Source: Prolixibacteraceae bacterium
GTDB taxonomy: Bacteria; Bacteroidota; Bacteroidia; Bacteroidales; Prolixibacteraceae
Reading direction: 5' to 3'
Assembly (NCBI GenBank): GCA_021740385.1
Contig: JAIOZY010000008.1
Coordinates: 1 to 64,000 of the forward strand
Length of the DNA stretch: 64,000 nt
The notes beneath the pieces were generated by a model. That model searched no databases and was not told where the DNA came from. It saw nothing but the letters and a program-made list of their open reading frames with translations. Made by a program: the position numbers and the translations under genes. Of this stretch, positions 18,473 to 27,076 are shown piece by piece. Position 1 is the first letter of the stretch. Each line of letters starts with the position of its first letter.

Positions 18473-20914
18473 TCAGAAAGTAACGTCGAAACGCCCCCTG
18501 ATACCAATGGGCGAAACCCCGGGGTGGTTGAGGTGTGTTAAACGCCAAACCACATCGATTCGGAAATACTGGAAAAAGTTTTCGATGCCTGCGCTGACTT
18601 CGGCATAAGGCGAGCGGGCGACAAAAACTTCATGTGGAAAATCCATGATTGATTTGTGCCCTTCGTCTAAGTTGCTCCAAAGTACTTTGGCCGAAAAAAC
18701 TTCGCGTATGCCCATGCGGTTAAGCAGCGGGATGCGGTTAAAGAGAAAACCGTTGAGGTGATATTGCGCCATCAGGCTAATAAACCTGTCTGAAGTAAAT
18801 TCCATCTCATTCATCATGTTGTATGAAAAGCGGGCATAGCCGAGCGACTGGTCTGTTCGGTGTATTTCCAAAAGGGGAAATGGCATGTTGCCAAGTGTGA
18901 GCCCCGATTCTAAAATGTAATCGAACAGGGTGGTGCCAATGGTAAAGTCTTGCCTTACTACGGCACGCAAGTTGAGGTATTCGTTGCGTTTGTCGAGAAT
19001 ATGGTATTGGCCACCCGTTAATACAAGGTTTATTACGGGGTAGTCGGTGTTCATGTAATAACGGCGGCAATAATCATCGGTTATTTTTTCCTGCCACGAG
19101 AGCCTTATGCCAAGGCTGATTTCATTGGTGTTGATCGAGTTTATGGGGGTTCCGTTTAACGAAAATGGCCAAAATTTCCCAGAGTGTATTGTGCGGTTAT
19201 GGAAATATAATTTGGAATAAACACCTTGTTTCCATTCATGTTCGTAGCCTGCACTGTAGCGTATTTCGCGTGAAAGCTGCTTGAGGGGCTTGTTCGTAAA
19301 AATGGAAGCTACAATGTTGTCTTCGCCCGAAACCATCATGTTCTCTTTGATTAAGAAGATGCTGCGGTTATCGCCCAGTTTCGACAGGTCGTTCCGGTAT
19401 TCGAGCGATAAAAGCCTCCTGTTGGGGTGTTTGAATTTGTGTTTTAAACCCAGCCCGTATTTCCACTCTTTGTCGCGTGTGCCATAGCCCAAGTGCCCGT
19501 AAACCATGGTGTTTTTTGTAATTTTTGTGCTGGTGCGGCCGGCAGCGGTAAAGCGATAACCTTCTACTTTATTGTATTTTACGAGTTCGAGGTAGGGGCC
19601 TAATTCAAATAATTCACCCGGAATATAGCCCGTTAAAAACATCCTCGATAAGGCATCGGCCGATTTAATTTTCCAGTCGTTATTTAACGAGTCAATGGTC
19701 TCAATGGCTTCAATTTCCGTTTTTGACAATTCTTCACTGCGCAAAATTTCAAGTAATGCCGGGTCACGCGATTGTCGTTTCAAAGGGCTTATGGTCGACC
19801 ATATTTCTTTTTCGTTACCGGGTTCAACGGGAGGTATGTTTAAAAGCACATCGCTGTAAATGGTTTTTTTGTTCACCAGGCCGGTAAAATCGAAATCGAA
19901 CAGGGCGTTGTCTTTGGTGATTTTTAACTCAGCCTTGGTTTGGTTGATATGAAAAAAGGTAAGCGAATCGTTAATGGGTTTAAACGTTTGATAAATATCA
20001 AGTTTATTAACGTAGTTAAGGTTTGTGTTTACGGGTACTTTTGTTGTTATTTCGCTTATAAACCAATCATCTTCAACAATTTTCATGTGACCTTTAAAAG
20101 CCAGGTCGTGAATGTTTTTTGGGTTAAACTCAATAAAATATTCTTTGCCGAAATTGGTGCTCATGCTGTCGCGCAAATAAAAATTGTAATATGCAAAAGC
20201 ATTGTAGTGTAAGGGGCTAACAAAGGGTTTATCGAACATTTTTACAATGTTGTCGTAAAAATTGAATTCAATGCTCAGGTTGCTTGAATAGCCCATGATA
20301 CTTAATTCGTCGAAAAAACCAAGGCCTTCCTGCCGCTCAAGTATGATTTCCCCTTTCTCGTAACGAGGGTTTTGCTGCATGTAGTTTTGTGATATTTTTT
20401 CGGAAAAAAATATTGGGAGCCCTTTTTGTTTCGAAAAGATGTTTTCTTTTTCATTTAATGAATTAACCATGATTTTGGTGTAGGCATTACAGACCAGGGT
20501 TTGGGCATTCATGGGGTTGTTCCTCTTTTTATTTTTTATCACGTTTCTTATTATCCTGAAAGCGGGGTTTTCTCCGGGGTGAATAACAATTTCATTTAGT
20601 TCAATGTCGGCGGGCGACAGGGCAATTTCAAGCCTTGAATTTACAGGAGATGTTAACGGAATTTTTGACGGAGTGTAGCCTACTGCTGTAATTTGCAGTG
20701 TGTCGGGGAAGCCAGGTACAATTAGGCTAAATTGCCCGTCGTTTTGCGAAATAGTGCCCGTTCCCGAATGGTTTAATAAAATGTGGGCGTAAGGTATTGG
20801 TGAAAAGTCCGATTCATCGAACACTATGCCGTTAATGAGAATTTTATTCTGGGCGAAAATGCCAAAATTATTCAATAAAAACAGAAGCAATAGTATAATG
20901 GTTGTACTTTTCAT
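18473..20914 (-). CDS. DUF5686 outer-membrane protein with carboxypeptidase-regulatory-like domain
   Basis: An 813-residue exported protein. The signal peptide (LLLLFLLNNFGIFAQ) is followed by a CarboxypepD_reg-like domain (about 25-105, with NDGQFSLIVPGFPDTLQI), then the long DUF5686 region that ends as a beta-barrel. The final residues GIRGRFDVTF finish with phenylalanine, as outer-membrane barrels do. The family is widespread in Bacteroidota next to TonB-type systems, but its substrate is unknown. A good minus-strand -7 box lies at 20953-20960, giving a leader of about 30 bases. Confidence 0.88.
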   Translation of the reverse strand: MKSTTIILLLLFLLNNFGIFAQNKILINGIVFDESDFSPIPYAHILLNHSGTGTISQNDGQFSLIVPGFPDTLQITAVGYTPSKIPLTSPVNSRLEIALSPADIELNEIVIHPGENPAFRIIRNVIKNKKRNNPMNAQTLVCNAYTKIMVNSLNEKENIFSKQKGLPIFFSEKISQNYMQQNPRYEKGEIILERQEGLGFFDELSIMGYSSNLSIEFNFYDNIVKMFDKPFVSPLHYNAFAYYNFYLRDSMSTNFGKEYFIEFNPKNIHDLAFKGHMKIVEDDWFISEITTKVPVNTNLNYVNKLDIYQTFKPINDSLTFFHINQTKAELKITKDNALFDFDFTGLVNKKTIYSDVLLNIPPVEPGNEKEIWSTISPLKRQSRDPALLEILRSEELSKTEIEAIETIDSLNNDWKIKSADALSRMFLTGYIPGELFELGPYLELVKYNKVEGYRFTAAGRTSTKITKNTMVYGHLGYGTRDKEWKYGLGLKHKFKHPNRRLLSLEYRNDLSKLGDNRSIFLIKENMMVSGEDNIVASIFTNKPLKQLSREIRYSAGYEHEWKQGVYSKLYFHNRTIHSGKFWPFSLNGTPINSINTNEISLGIRLSWQEKITDDYCRRYYMNTDYPVINLVLTGGQYHILDKRNEYLNLRAVVRQDFTIGTTLFDYILESGLTLGNMPFPLLEIHRTDQSLGYARFSYNMMNEMEFTSDRFISLMAQYHLNGFLFNRIPLLNRMGIREVFSAKVLWSNLDEGHKSIMDFPHEVFVARSPYAEVSAGIENFFQYFRIDVVWRLTHLNHPGVSPIGIRGRFDVTF

Positions 20915-20952
20915 GTTTACGCAATTTGAACCTTTCGGCCGATAAAATAAAG

Positions 20953-20960
20953 CAAAAATA
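20953..20960 (-). promoter_or_regulatory. Bacteroidota -7 box for DUF5686 gene
   Basis: Read on the minus strand this is TATTTTTG, a full match to TAnnTTTG, about 40 bases before the start at 20914. I see no TTTG at the usual -33 spacing. Confidence 0.5.
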
Positions 20961-21083
20961 ATGAAACGAGTTATAGTTTTTTTGTTTATTGTTCAATATA
21001 ATTAATGAAAGATCGTTATAAAAAAAACTTGTTTGCATTGACCGAATTTTTACGCTTAATTTTTTCAGAAACCACCAATTGAG

Positions 21084-21091
21084 TATTTTTG
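21084..21091 (+). promoter_or_regulatory. Bacteroidota -7 box for Gfo/Idh/MocA gene
   Basis: TATTTTTG matches TAnnTTTG. Transcription would start near 21098, which makes the ATG at 21099 unusable and favours the ATG at 21114. The -33 element is not clear. Confidence 0.5.
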
Positions 21092-21113
21092 AACGTAAAT
21101 GTTATTATATAGT

Positions 21114-22595
21114 ATGACCAACTCAACCAAAAAAGGGCCGACCCGAAGGGATTTTGTTAAAACATCGTTGTTAGGAATGGGGGCATTAGCCGTGCTGCCT
21201 TCAAGGGTAATTTCAGGGCTGGGGCACGTTCCCCCGTCCGACAAGCTGAATATTGCCGGTATAGGAGTTGGTGGAAGGGGGTTTAAAAACCTCAATAATT
21301 TAAAAAGTGAAAACATTGTTGCCTTATGTGATGTCGACAGTGATTATGGAAGTAAGGCTTTTCGGCGCTGGGGGTTGGCAAACCAATATACCGATTTCAG
21401 GGTAATGCTTGAAAAAGAAAAATCGATTGATGCAGTGGTTATTGCAACCCCCGATCATACCCATTCGGTTGCAGCCATGGCTTCAATGCAACTTCAAAAA
21501 CATGTATTTGTACAGGCACCCATGTCCCATGCGGTTTTTGAAATGCGCCGCATGGTTGAAACTGCGCGGGTATACAATGTCGTAAGCCAAACTGGTAACC
21601 AGGGGGCATCGGGTGATAATACCCGGGATATAGCTGAAATTTTATGGTCGGGTGTTATTGGCGAAATACATGAAGTGCATGCCTGGACTAATCATCCGCT
21701 TTGGGAGCAGGGTTTACGTTTTCCTGAAAAATCAGAAACCGAACCCCGTGCGCTTAAATGGAACCTTTTTGTCGGGCCGGCCGATTTTATACCCTATAAC
21801 TCAACTTATACCCCTTATGGATGGCGCGCATGGTGGCGTTTTGGTAATGGAGCCCTTGGAACCATGGGTCCTCACCTGCTCGAACCTGCTTTCAGGGCAT
21901 TAAAACTGAATGCCCCGGCCGAAATTGAAGCTTCTTCGACAACCCTTAACCTCGAGAGTGCTCCCGGAGCACAAAAAATCAGGTTTTTGTTTAAGCAAAG
22001 GAATAACCTTCCGCGACTGGCAATGCCACCTGTTGAGCTCTACTGGTACGACGGAGGTTTAAAACCAAATATACCCGACGGTTTACCCGTTAACATCCTT
22101 GAAAGGTATAGTGGGGGGGGCGTAATTTTTTCGGGAAGCGACGGTTATTTGTGTTGCGGCGCCGAAGGCAACAACTACCAGGTTTATCGCAAAGGTGAGC
22201 CCGTTTTTATTGAGCCAGAAAAGAAAATACATCGCATTGATGGTTCCGTTTTAGGTCATGAAGCTGACTGGGTGAGGGCGTGTAAAGAGTTGCCCGAAAA
22301 CAGGTTAGCTCCTTCGGCTGATTTTGAGAGCCAGGCAGCCCTTACCGAAACAATTCTTGTGGGTAACCTGGCTGTAAGAATGCAGTCGCTCAGGAAAATA
22401 CTGTTATGGGACAGTGCCCAGCTAAAATTCAGTAATGTTAGTCAGGATGATGAAATTGTAATTACCGGGAAAAGTAATCTTTACTTTGAGAATGGGCTTC
22501 CCAAATTCAACACTTCAGAAAAACGCATAAATGCAAGGTTCTTTGCCAACCAGGTTATCAGGCCAATTTACCGTGAGGGCTGGCAGCAGATTTAG
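21114..22595 (+). CDS. Exported Gfo/Idh/MocA family oxidoreductase
   Basis: A 493-residue NAD(P)-dependent oxidoreductase of the sugar/inositol dehydrogenase superfamily. The N-terminus has a Tat-type signal (TRRDFVKTSLLGMGALAVLP), so it is probably exported folded. A Rossmann motif GIGVGGRGFKNL follows at about 50-60, then the conserved VIATPDHTH and the family stretch SQTGNQGASG. The C-terminal region GTMGPHLLEPAF belongs to the substrate domain. Bacteroidota carry many such secreted proteins near glycan-use genes, but no such genes are adjacent here and the substrate cannot be named. The start at 21114 is chosen because a -7 box at 21084-21091 would place the transcript start almost on the earlier ATG. 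Confidence 0.9.
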   Translation: MTNSTKKGPTRRDFVKTSLLGMGALAVLPSRVISGLGHVPPSDKLNIAGIGVGGRGFKNLNNLKSENIVALCDVDSDYGSKAFRRWGLANQYTDFRVMLEKEKSIDAVVIATPDHTHSVAAMASMQLQKHVFVQAPMSHAVFEMRRMVETARVYNVVSQTGNQGASGDNTRDIAEILWSGVIGEIHEVHAWTNHPLWEQGLRFPEKSETEPRALKWNLFVGPADFIPYNSTYTPYGWRAWWRFGNGALGTMGPHLLEPAFRALKLNAPAEIEASSTTLNLESAPGAQKIRFLFKQRNNLPRLAMPPVELYWYDGGLKPNIPDGLPVNILERYSGGGVIFSGSDGYLCCGAEGNNYQVYRKGEPVFIEPEKKIHRIDGSVLGHEADWVRACKELPENRLAPSADFESQAALTETILVGNLAVRMQSLRKILLWDSAQLKFSNVSQDDEIVITGKSNLYFENGLPKFNTSEKRINARFFANQVIRPIYREGWQQI

Positions 22596-22638
22596 TTTAA
22601 AAAAATACAAAAACGTATCGTTTGTGCTTTATTTAAAC

Positions 22639-23064
22639 TTATTTCAAATAAATTTCTTCTTCTGAAAAGAAGAGCCCAATTTCCCTTTCGGCATTTTCAT
22701 CACTGTCCGATCCGTGTACTGCATTGGCCGATTTCGATTCGGCAAACATTTTTCGGATGGTACCGTATGCGGCATCCGCAGGGTCGGTGCTGCCTATTAG
22801 ACTCCTAAAATCGTTAACGGCATTTTCTTTTTGCAACGCGGCTACAATAACCGGACCCGAAGTCATGTATTCAACCAAATCGTTAAAAAACGGACGTTCT
22901 TTATGTACTTCGTAAAAAAGCCCGGCTTTTTCAGGTGTCATGCGCACCATTTTCATGGCGGCAATTTTAAAACCATTGCGGGTTATTGTTTCAAGAATGG
23001 CCCCTGTCAAATTTTTCTCAAAGGCGCTTGGTTTAATAATGGTAAAGGTTAAATCGTTTCTCAT
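22639..23064 (-). CDS. ndk: Nucleoside diphosphate kinase
   Basis: A 141-residue cytosolic kinase that equalises nucleoside di- and triphosphate pools by a ping-pong phosphohistidine mechanism. The catalytic histidine is His117 in NAVHGSDS, and the nucleotide-binding residues in TIIKPSAF (8-15) and the GSTDPADAAYGTIR segment are present. Length is normal. It is convergent with the oxidoreductase and divergent from the DHH phosphoesterase gene. Confidence 0.97.
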   Translation of the reverse strand: MRNDLTFTIIKPSAFEKNLTGAILETITRNGFKIAAMKMVRMTPEKAGLFYEVHKERPFFNDLVEYMTSGPVIVAALQKENAVNDFRSLIGSTDPADAAYGTIRKMFAESKSANAVHGSDSDENAEREIGLFFSEEEIYLK

Positions 23065-23122
23065 GGTTCGATATTATGTGTTTGTTTTGTTTGTTTTGGA
23101 TAAAGTTCCTGAAATGAAATTT

Positions 23123-23130
23123 TATCTTTG
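23123..23130 (+). promoter_or_regulatory. Bacteroidota -7 box deciding the DHH gene start
   Basis: TATCTTTG matches TAnnTTTG; a TTTG lies 24 bases upstream, longer than the usual 19-21. The expected transcript start is near 23137, beyond the first ATG at 23133, which argues for translation from 23151. Confidence 0.5.
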
Positions 23131-23150
23131 CAATGATCAAAACAAGAAAA

Positions 23151-24182
23151 ATGAAATCATTGCTCAATCACGACAAAATAAATCAATTTTCGGCGATAAT
23201 TCACAAAGCAGAATTAATTTTAATTGTTCCGCATGTAAATCCCGACGGTGATGCAATAGGGGCTTGCCTGGCTTTAAAGGGAGTGCTCGATAATATGGGT
23301 AAAGCCTCACGGGTAATTGTGCCCAACGAGTTTCCTGAGTTTTTACAGTGGATGAAAGGAAGTGATGTTGTCATTGATTATGAAAAGAATGAAAAAGAAG
23401 CTGCAGCCCTTTTTGAAAAAGCCGACACCCTTTTTTGCCTCGATTTTAACGACTTTGGCCGGGGAGAAGGTATGAAAGGTTACCTGAAAAAATTTCAGGG
23501 TACCCGGGTGTTGGTCGATCATCATCCCAATCCATCGGTTAATTGCAGCTTGGTTTTTTCCCACCCCGAAATCAGCTCAACCTGCGAGTTGCTTTTTATG
23601 ATTTTTGAGGAAGCAGAATTGAAACGGTTTGCCGACAAAGATGTTGCTGAGGCTATTTTTACCGGTATGATGACCGACACGGGTAATTTCAGTTACAATG
23701 CAAGCAATCCCGGAACATACCATATTATTTCCTGTTTGCTCGAAATGGGAATTGATAAAGACAAAGTTCACTCGAATGTGTACCACACTTTTTCGGAAAG
23801 CCGCTGGCGCCTGGTAGGGCACAGCCTGAAAGAGAAAATGGTTATATTGCACCAATACCGTACAGGTTATATTAGCTTAAGCAAGAAAGAACTTGATCGG
23901 TTTGATTTTCAGCCGGGCGATACCGAAGGGTTGGTAAATTACCCGCTCATGGTTAAAGGCATTGTTTTCTGCGCCCTTTTTCTCGAAAAAGATGACGAAA
24001 TAAAAGTCTCCTTACGATCGAAAGGGAACTTCCCCGCCAATAAATTTTCAGAAAAACATTTTGAAGGGGGTGGCCACATGAACGCTGCGGGCGGAAGTTC
24101 GAAACTTACCCTTGATGAAACCGTGGCAAAATTCGAGGGGCTTTTAAACGAATACAAAACGGATTTGTTGAACAGTTTTTAA
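23151..24182 (+). CDS. nrnA: DHH family phosphoesterase (NrnA-like)
   Basis: A 343-residue bifunctional oligoribonuclease/pAp-phosphatase-like enzyme. The DHH domain shows HVNPDGDAIGACLAL (metal ligands), the DFNDFGRGE region and the name-giving VDHHPNP. The C-terminal DHHA1 domain ends in GGGHMNAAGG. The family degrades short RNAs and may hydrolyse 3'-phosphoadenosine 5'-phosphate or, in some members, cyclic dinucleotide products. An in-frame ATG at 23133 is less likely than 23151 given the promoter position. The following fusion gene starts 10 bases after the stop. Confidence 0.92.
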   Translation: MKSLLNHDKINQFSAIIHKAELILIVPHVNPDGDAIGACLALKGVLDNMGKASRVIVPNEFPEFLQWMKGSDVVIDYEKNEKEAAALFEKADTLFCLDFNDFGRGEGMKGYLKKFQGTRVLVDHHPNPSVNCSLVFSHPEISSTCELLFMIFEEAELKRFADKDVAEAIFTGMMTDTGNFSYNASNPGTYHIISCLLEMGIDKDKVHSNVYHTFSESRWRLVGHSLKEKMVILHQYRTGYISLSKKELDRFDFQPGDTEGLVNYPLMVKGIVFCALFLEKDDEIKVSLRSKGNFPANKFSEKHFEGGGHMNAAGGSSKLTLDETVAKFEGLLNEYKTDLLNSF

Positions 24183-24192
24183 ATGATCAATT

Positions 24193-25275
24193 TTGAAACG
24201 TTCCGATTTATTAAAAAAGTTATTGCCGGGTTTTATCCCCTTGTTTGTTTTTATTGCCGCTGATGAAATATGGGGCACCAAAGTGGGGTTGATTGTTGCA
24301 TTGGCAGTTGGCTTATTTGAACTGGTATATACTTACTTTAAAGAAAAACGCTTCGATAAGTTTATTTTGCTCGATACTGCGCTGTTGCTCGCGCTTGGCG
24401 GGGTGTCGCTTTTACTTCATAACGAAATTTTTTTCAAAATAAAACCGGCTGTAATTGAAGCCATTATGTGCATCATTCTTGCTTTTTCGGCTTTTACTCC
24501 CATCGATATTGTTGGGGGCATGACGAAGCGCTACATGAAAGGCATGGAGATGAACGACGCGGTAATGAAAAAATTCAAACAAACCCTGAAGGTAATGTTC
24601 TGGATTTTTGCAGCACACACCCTATTGGTTTTGTACGCTGCATTTTACATGTCGAAAGAAGCCTGGGCTTTTATCAGCGGTGGTTTGTTTTACATCCTTT
24701 TCGGCGTTTATTTTCTTTATGAATTTCTTCAACAACGTAGAAAAATAAAAAAACAACCGGTTATTCCAGTTGATGATGAGGAGTGGCTGCCCGTGGTTGA
24801 CGAAGCCGGGAAAGTTATCGGGAAAGCTTTGCGATCTGCCTGCCATAGCGGGCAAAAAATACTGCACCCCGTGGTACACCTGCACGTGATGAACCCCCGG
24901 AAACACCTTTTTTTACAAAAGCGCCCCGACACAAAGCTCATTCAGCCAGGCAAATGGGACACGGCAGTTGGTGGGCACATTGCTTTTGGCGAAGACGTGA
25001 AAACTGCTCTTCAGCGCGAAGCCTACGAGGAGATTGGCCTGAAGGAATTCACGGCAAAGCCCATTGGCAATTACGTGTTCGAAAGCGGGGTTGAAAAAGA
25101 AATGGTATACTCGTTTCTTACCTACGATTACAAAGGCATTCACCTGCATTCCGACGAGGTAACCGAGGGAAAATTCTGGAGCCGCAAACAAATAGAGGCC
25201 AACCTGGGTAAAGGCGTTTTCACCCCGAATTTTGAAATGGAATTTGAGCACCAGTTGAGGGGGAAGATATTTTAA
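24193..25275 (+). CDS. YciB-like membrane domain fused to NUDIX hydrolase
   Basis: A 360-residue protein of two parts. Residues 1 to about 185 form a five- to six-helix membrane domain resembling inner-membrane septation protein YciB/IspZ (LLPGFIPLFVFIAADEIWG, the GGVSLLLHNEIFFKIKP block). Residues about 190-360 form a NUDIX hydrolase with an intact Nudix box GGHIAFGED...REAYEEIGL (about 265-288), resembling isopentenyl-diphosphate isomerase or NUDIX proteins that act on nucleotides. The start is TTG at 24193; an ATG at 24183 is in another frame. It follows the DHH gene by 10 bases. The substrate is unknown. The fusion is direct in sequence, with no stop or frame change at the junction. Confidence 0.85.
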   Translation: MKRSDLLKKLLPGFIPLFVFIAADEIWGTKVGLIVALAVGLFELVYTYFKEKRFDKFILLDTALLLALGGVSLLLHNEIFFKIKPAVIEAIMCIILAFSAFTPIDIVGGMTKRYMKGMEMNDAVMKKFKQTLKVMFWIFAAHTLLVLYAAFYMSKEAWAFISGGLFYILFGVYFLYEFLQQRRKIKKQPVIPVDDEEWLPVVDEAGKVIGKALRSACHSGQKILHPVVHLHVMNPRKHLFLQKRPDTKLIQPGKWDTAVGGHIAFGEDVKTALQREAYEEIGLKEFTAKPIGNYVFESGVEKEMVYSFLTYDYKGIHLHSDEVTEGKFWSRKQIEANLGKGVFTPNFEMEFEHQLRGKIF

Positions 25276-25471
25276 ATGTTCTTTGTTTTATCCACAGATG
25301 TACACAGATAGACACGAATATAAGGAGGGCAAAGATTGATTCTTCGAGATTACCGAAGAGCTTTTGGGAGTAATCAGAATATTGGCCAAATATTTCAATA
25401 TATTTTTATGTTTTAAATTTTTTACCGGATAATAATGATTTCAAGGTTCAAATTCCGAAATGTATGCCGCA

Positions 25472-26179
25472 CTATCTCCCAATCAGAAAAATTGCCGGCC
25501 TTTTATGCAAATCAGGAAGATGTTGTTTTTTCCAGTCTTTTACGGCCAGGGTTTTGATGTATTCGGTTTCGAGCGTAAGGTCGCAGGCTATGCACAGCCG
25601 TATTTCGTTATTCAGTGTTTTTAGCAATTCCTCAATTAAGGCATTGTTGCGGTACGGGGTTTCAATAAACAGTTGTGTCTGGTCGTGTTTGAGTGCCTGT
25701 TGTTGCATGTAGTGCAGTGTTTTTCCCCGCGATGGTTGTTTGATGGGGATATACCCCACGAAGCAAAAATTCTGGCCGTTCATCCCCGATGCCATTAACG
25801 ATAGTAAAATGGACGATGGCCCTACCAGGGGTTTAACCAATATGCCTTTTTTGTGGGCAAGTTTTACAACTTCGGCGCCGGGGTCGGCAACACCGGGGCA
25901 ACCGGCTTCCGATATTACTGCCATATTGTTTCCGTTGAGGGCATGTTGCATGAATTTTTCCATCTCGTCGCGCCGGGTACGCTTGTTGATTTCAAAAAAA
26001 GTCCGTTCATCGATATTTATATCATTGTCGATTTTTTTCAAAAAACGGCGGGCAGTCCGGGTATTTTCCACAAAGTAATATTCTACATTGTTTACTACCT
26101 GTTTGATATCGGAAGGAAGCACGTTATACGGGTTTTCATCGCCCAGGGTAGTGGGCACTAAAAAAATTTTACAAGGCAT
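25472..26179 (-). CDS. RsmI-like SAM-dependent methyltransferase
   Basis: A 235-residue member of the tetrapyrrole-methylase fold, closest in pattern to 16S rRNA 2'-O-methyltransferase RsmI. Visible motifs are IFLVPTTLGD at the N-terminus, FVENTRTARRFLK, VISEAGCPGVADPG (the SAM loop typical of RsmI), VGPSSILLSLMASG and FIETPYRNN. Bacteroidota often carry this shorter RsmI-like paralogue in addition to true RsmI, so I give no gene name. It is divergent from the metallo-hydrolase gene across a 135-base gap. Confidence 0.88.
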   Translation of the reverse strand: MPCKIFLVPTTLGDENPYNVLPSDIKQVVNNVEYYFVENTRTARRFLKKIDNDINIDERTFFEINKRTRRDEMEKFMQHALNGNNMAVISEAGCPGVADPGAEVVKLAHKKGILVKPLVGPSSILLSLMASGMNGQNFCFVGYIPIKQPSRGKTLHYMQQQALKHDQTQLFIETPYRNNALIEELLKTLNNEIRLCIACDLTLETEYIKTLAVKDWKKQHLPDLHKRPAIFLIGR

Positions 26180-26314
26180 ACCATATTAAGTTTGGCCTAA
26201 AAATACCACGAATAATAATTGATTCATAAAAAGCGAACATTAATTTTGTTGTTTCTGGCCAAATTTAAACATTGTGTTTGAGCGGATATAAAAATAAAAG
26301 ATATAGCTACTAAC

Positions 26315-27076
26315 GTGAAAGTAACATTTTTAGGAACCGGAACATCACAAGGAGTGCCTGTGGTAGCCTGCAATTGCAGGGTTTGCCAGTCGGATAATCC
26401 CCTGGATAAGAGGTTGCGTTCATCGGTATTGGTTGAAGTCGACGGGCTTACCCTGGTGATTGATGCCGGCCCCGATTTCAGGCAGCAAATGTTACATGCC
26501 AATGTTAAAAAACTCTCGGGTATTTTTCTTACCCACGAACATTACGACCACATTGCAGGCCTCGACGATATCAGGGCTTTTAACTGGGTGCAGCAACATC
26601 CAACCGATATTTATGCCGAACACCGGGTTAACCAATCAGTAAAACGTATTTTTTCATACGTTTTTGCAAGTAAAAAATACCCGGGAATACCGCAAATGAA
26701 CCTGCACGAAATTTCGGAAAAACCTTTTCAGATAGAAAATACGACCATCGTTCCGGTACGGGCTTATCATTTAAAATTACCCGTACTGGGGTACCGTATC
26801 GGGAATTTTGCCTACCTCACCGATATCAAAACCATTGAAAAGAAGGAGCTGAAAAAGCTTGACGGCCTCGAAGTTTTGGTTGTTAATGCGCTTCGTCGGG
26901 AGCACCATATTTCACACATGACCCTTGATGAAGCCCTTGCATTAATTCGGGAAGTAAACCCCCAAAAAGCACTATTAACTCATCTGGGCCACCAACTGGG
27001 AACCCACGAAGAGATATCGGCCTTGTTGCCTGCTAACGTTTCCCTGGCCTACGACGGACTTGAACTGGTTTTATGA
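26315..27076 (+). CDS. Metallo-beta-lactamase fold hydrolase (PhnP-like)
   Basis: A 253-residue hydrolase with the two-metal motif HEHYDHIAGLDD (about 75-86) and later ligands in the FAYLTDIK and LTHLGHQLG segments. The N-terminus FLGTGTSQGVPV and the cysteine pair CNCRVC are typical of PhnP-type phosphodiesterases, which cleave cyclic ribose phosphates; no other phosphonate genes are near, so a general phosphodiesterase role is as likely. Its last 44 bases overlap the 3' end of the convergent MFS gene. Confidence 0.88.
   Translation: MKVTFLGTGTSQGVPVVACNCRVCQSDNPLDKRLRSSVLVEVDGLTLVIDAGPDFRQQMLHANVKKLSGIFLTHEHYDHIAGLDDIRAFNWVQQHPTDIYAEHRVNQSVKRIFSYVFASKKYPGIPQMNLHEISEKPFQIENTTIVPVRAYHLKLPVLGYRIGNFAYLTDIKTIEKKELKKLDGLEVLVVNALRREHHISHMTLDEALALIREVNPQKALLTHLGHQLGTHEEISALLPANVSLAYDGLELVL

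Noticed and set aside
25288-25296. Perfect DnaA box TTATCCACA as a sign of a replication origin
   Set aside because: Only one box, no cluster, no dnaA or dnaN nearby, and it is part of a repeat-like stretch.
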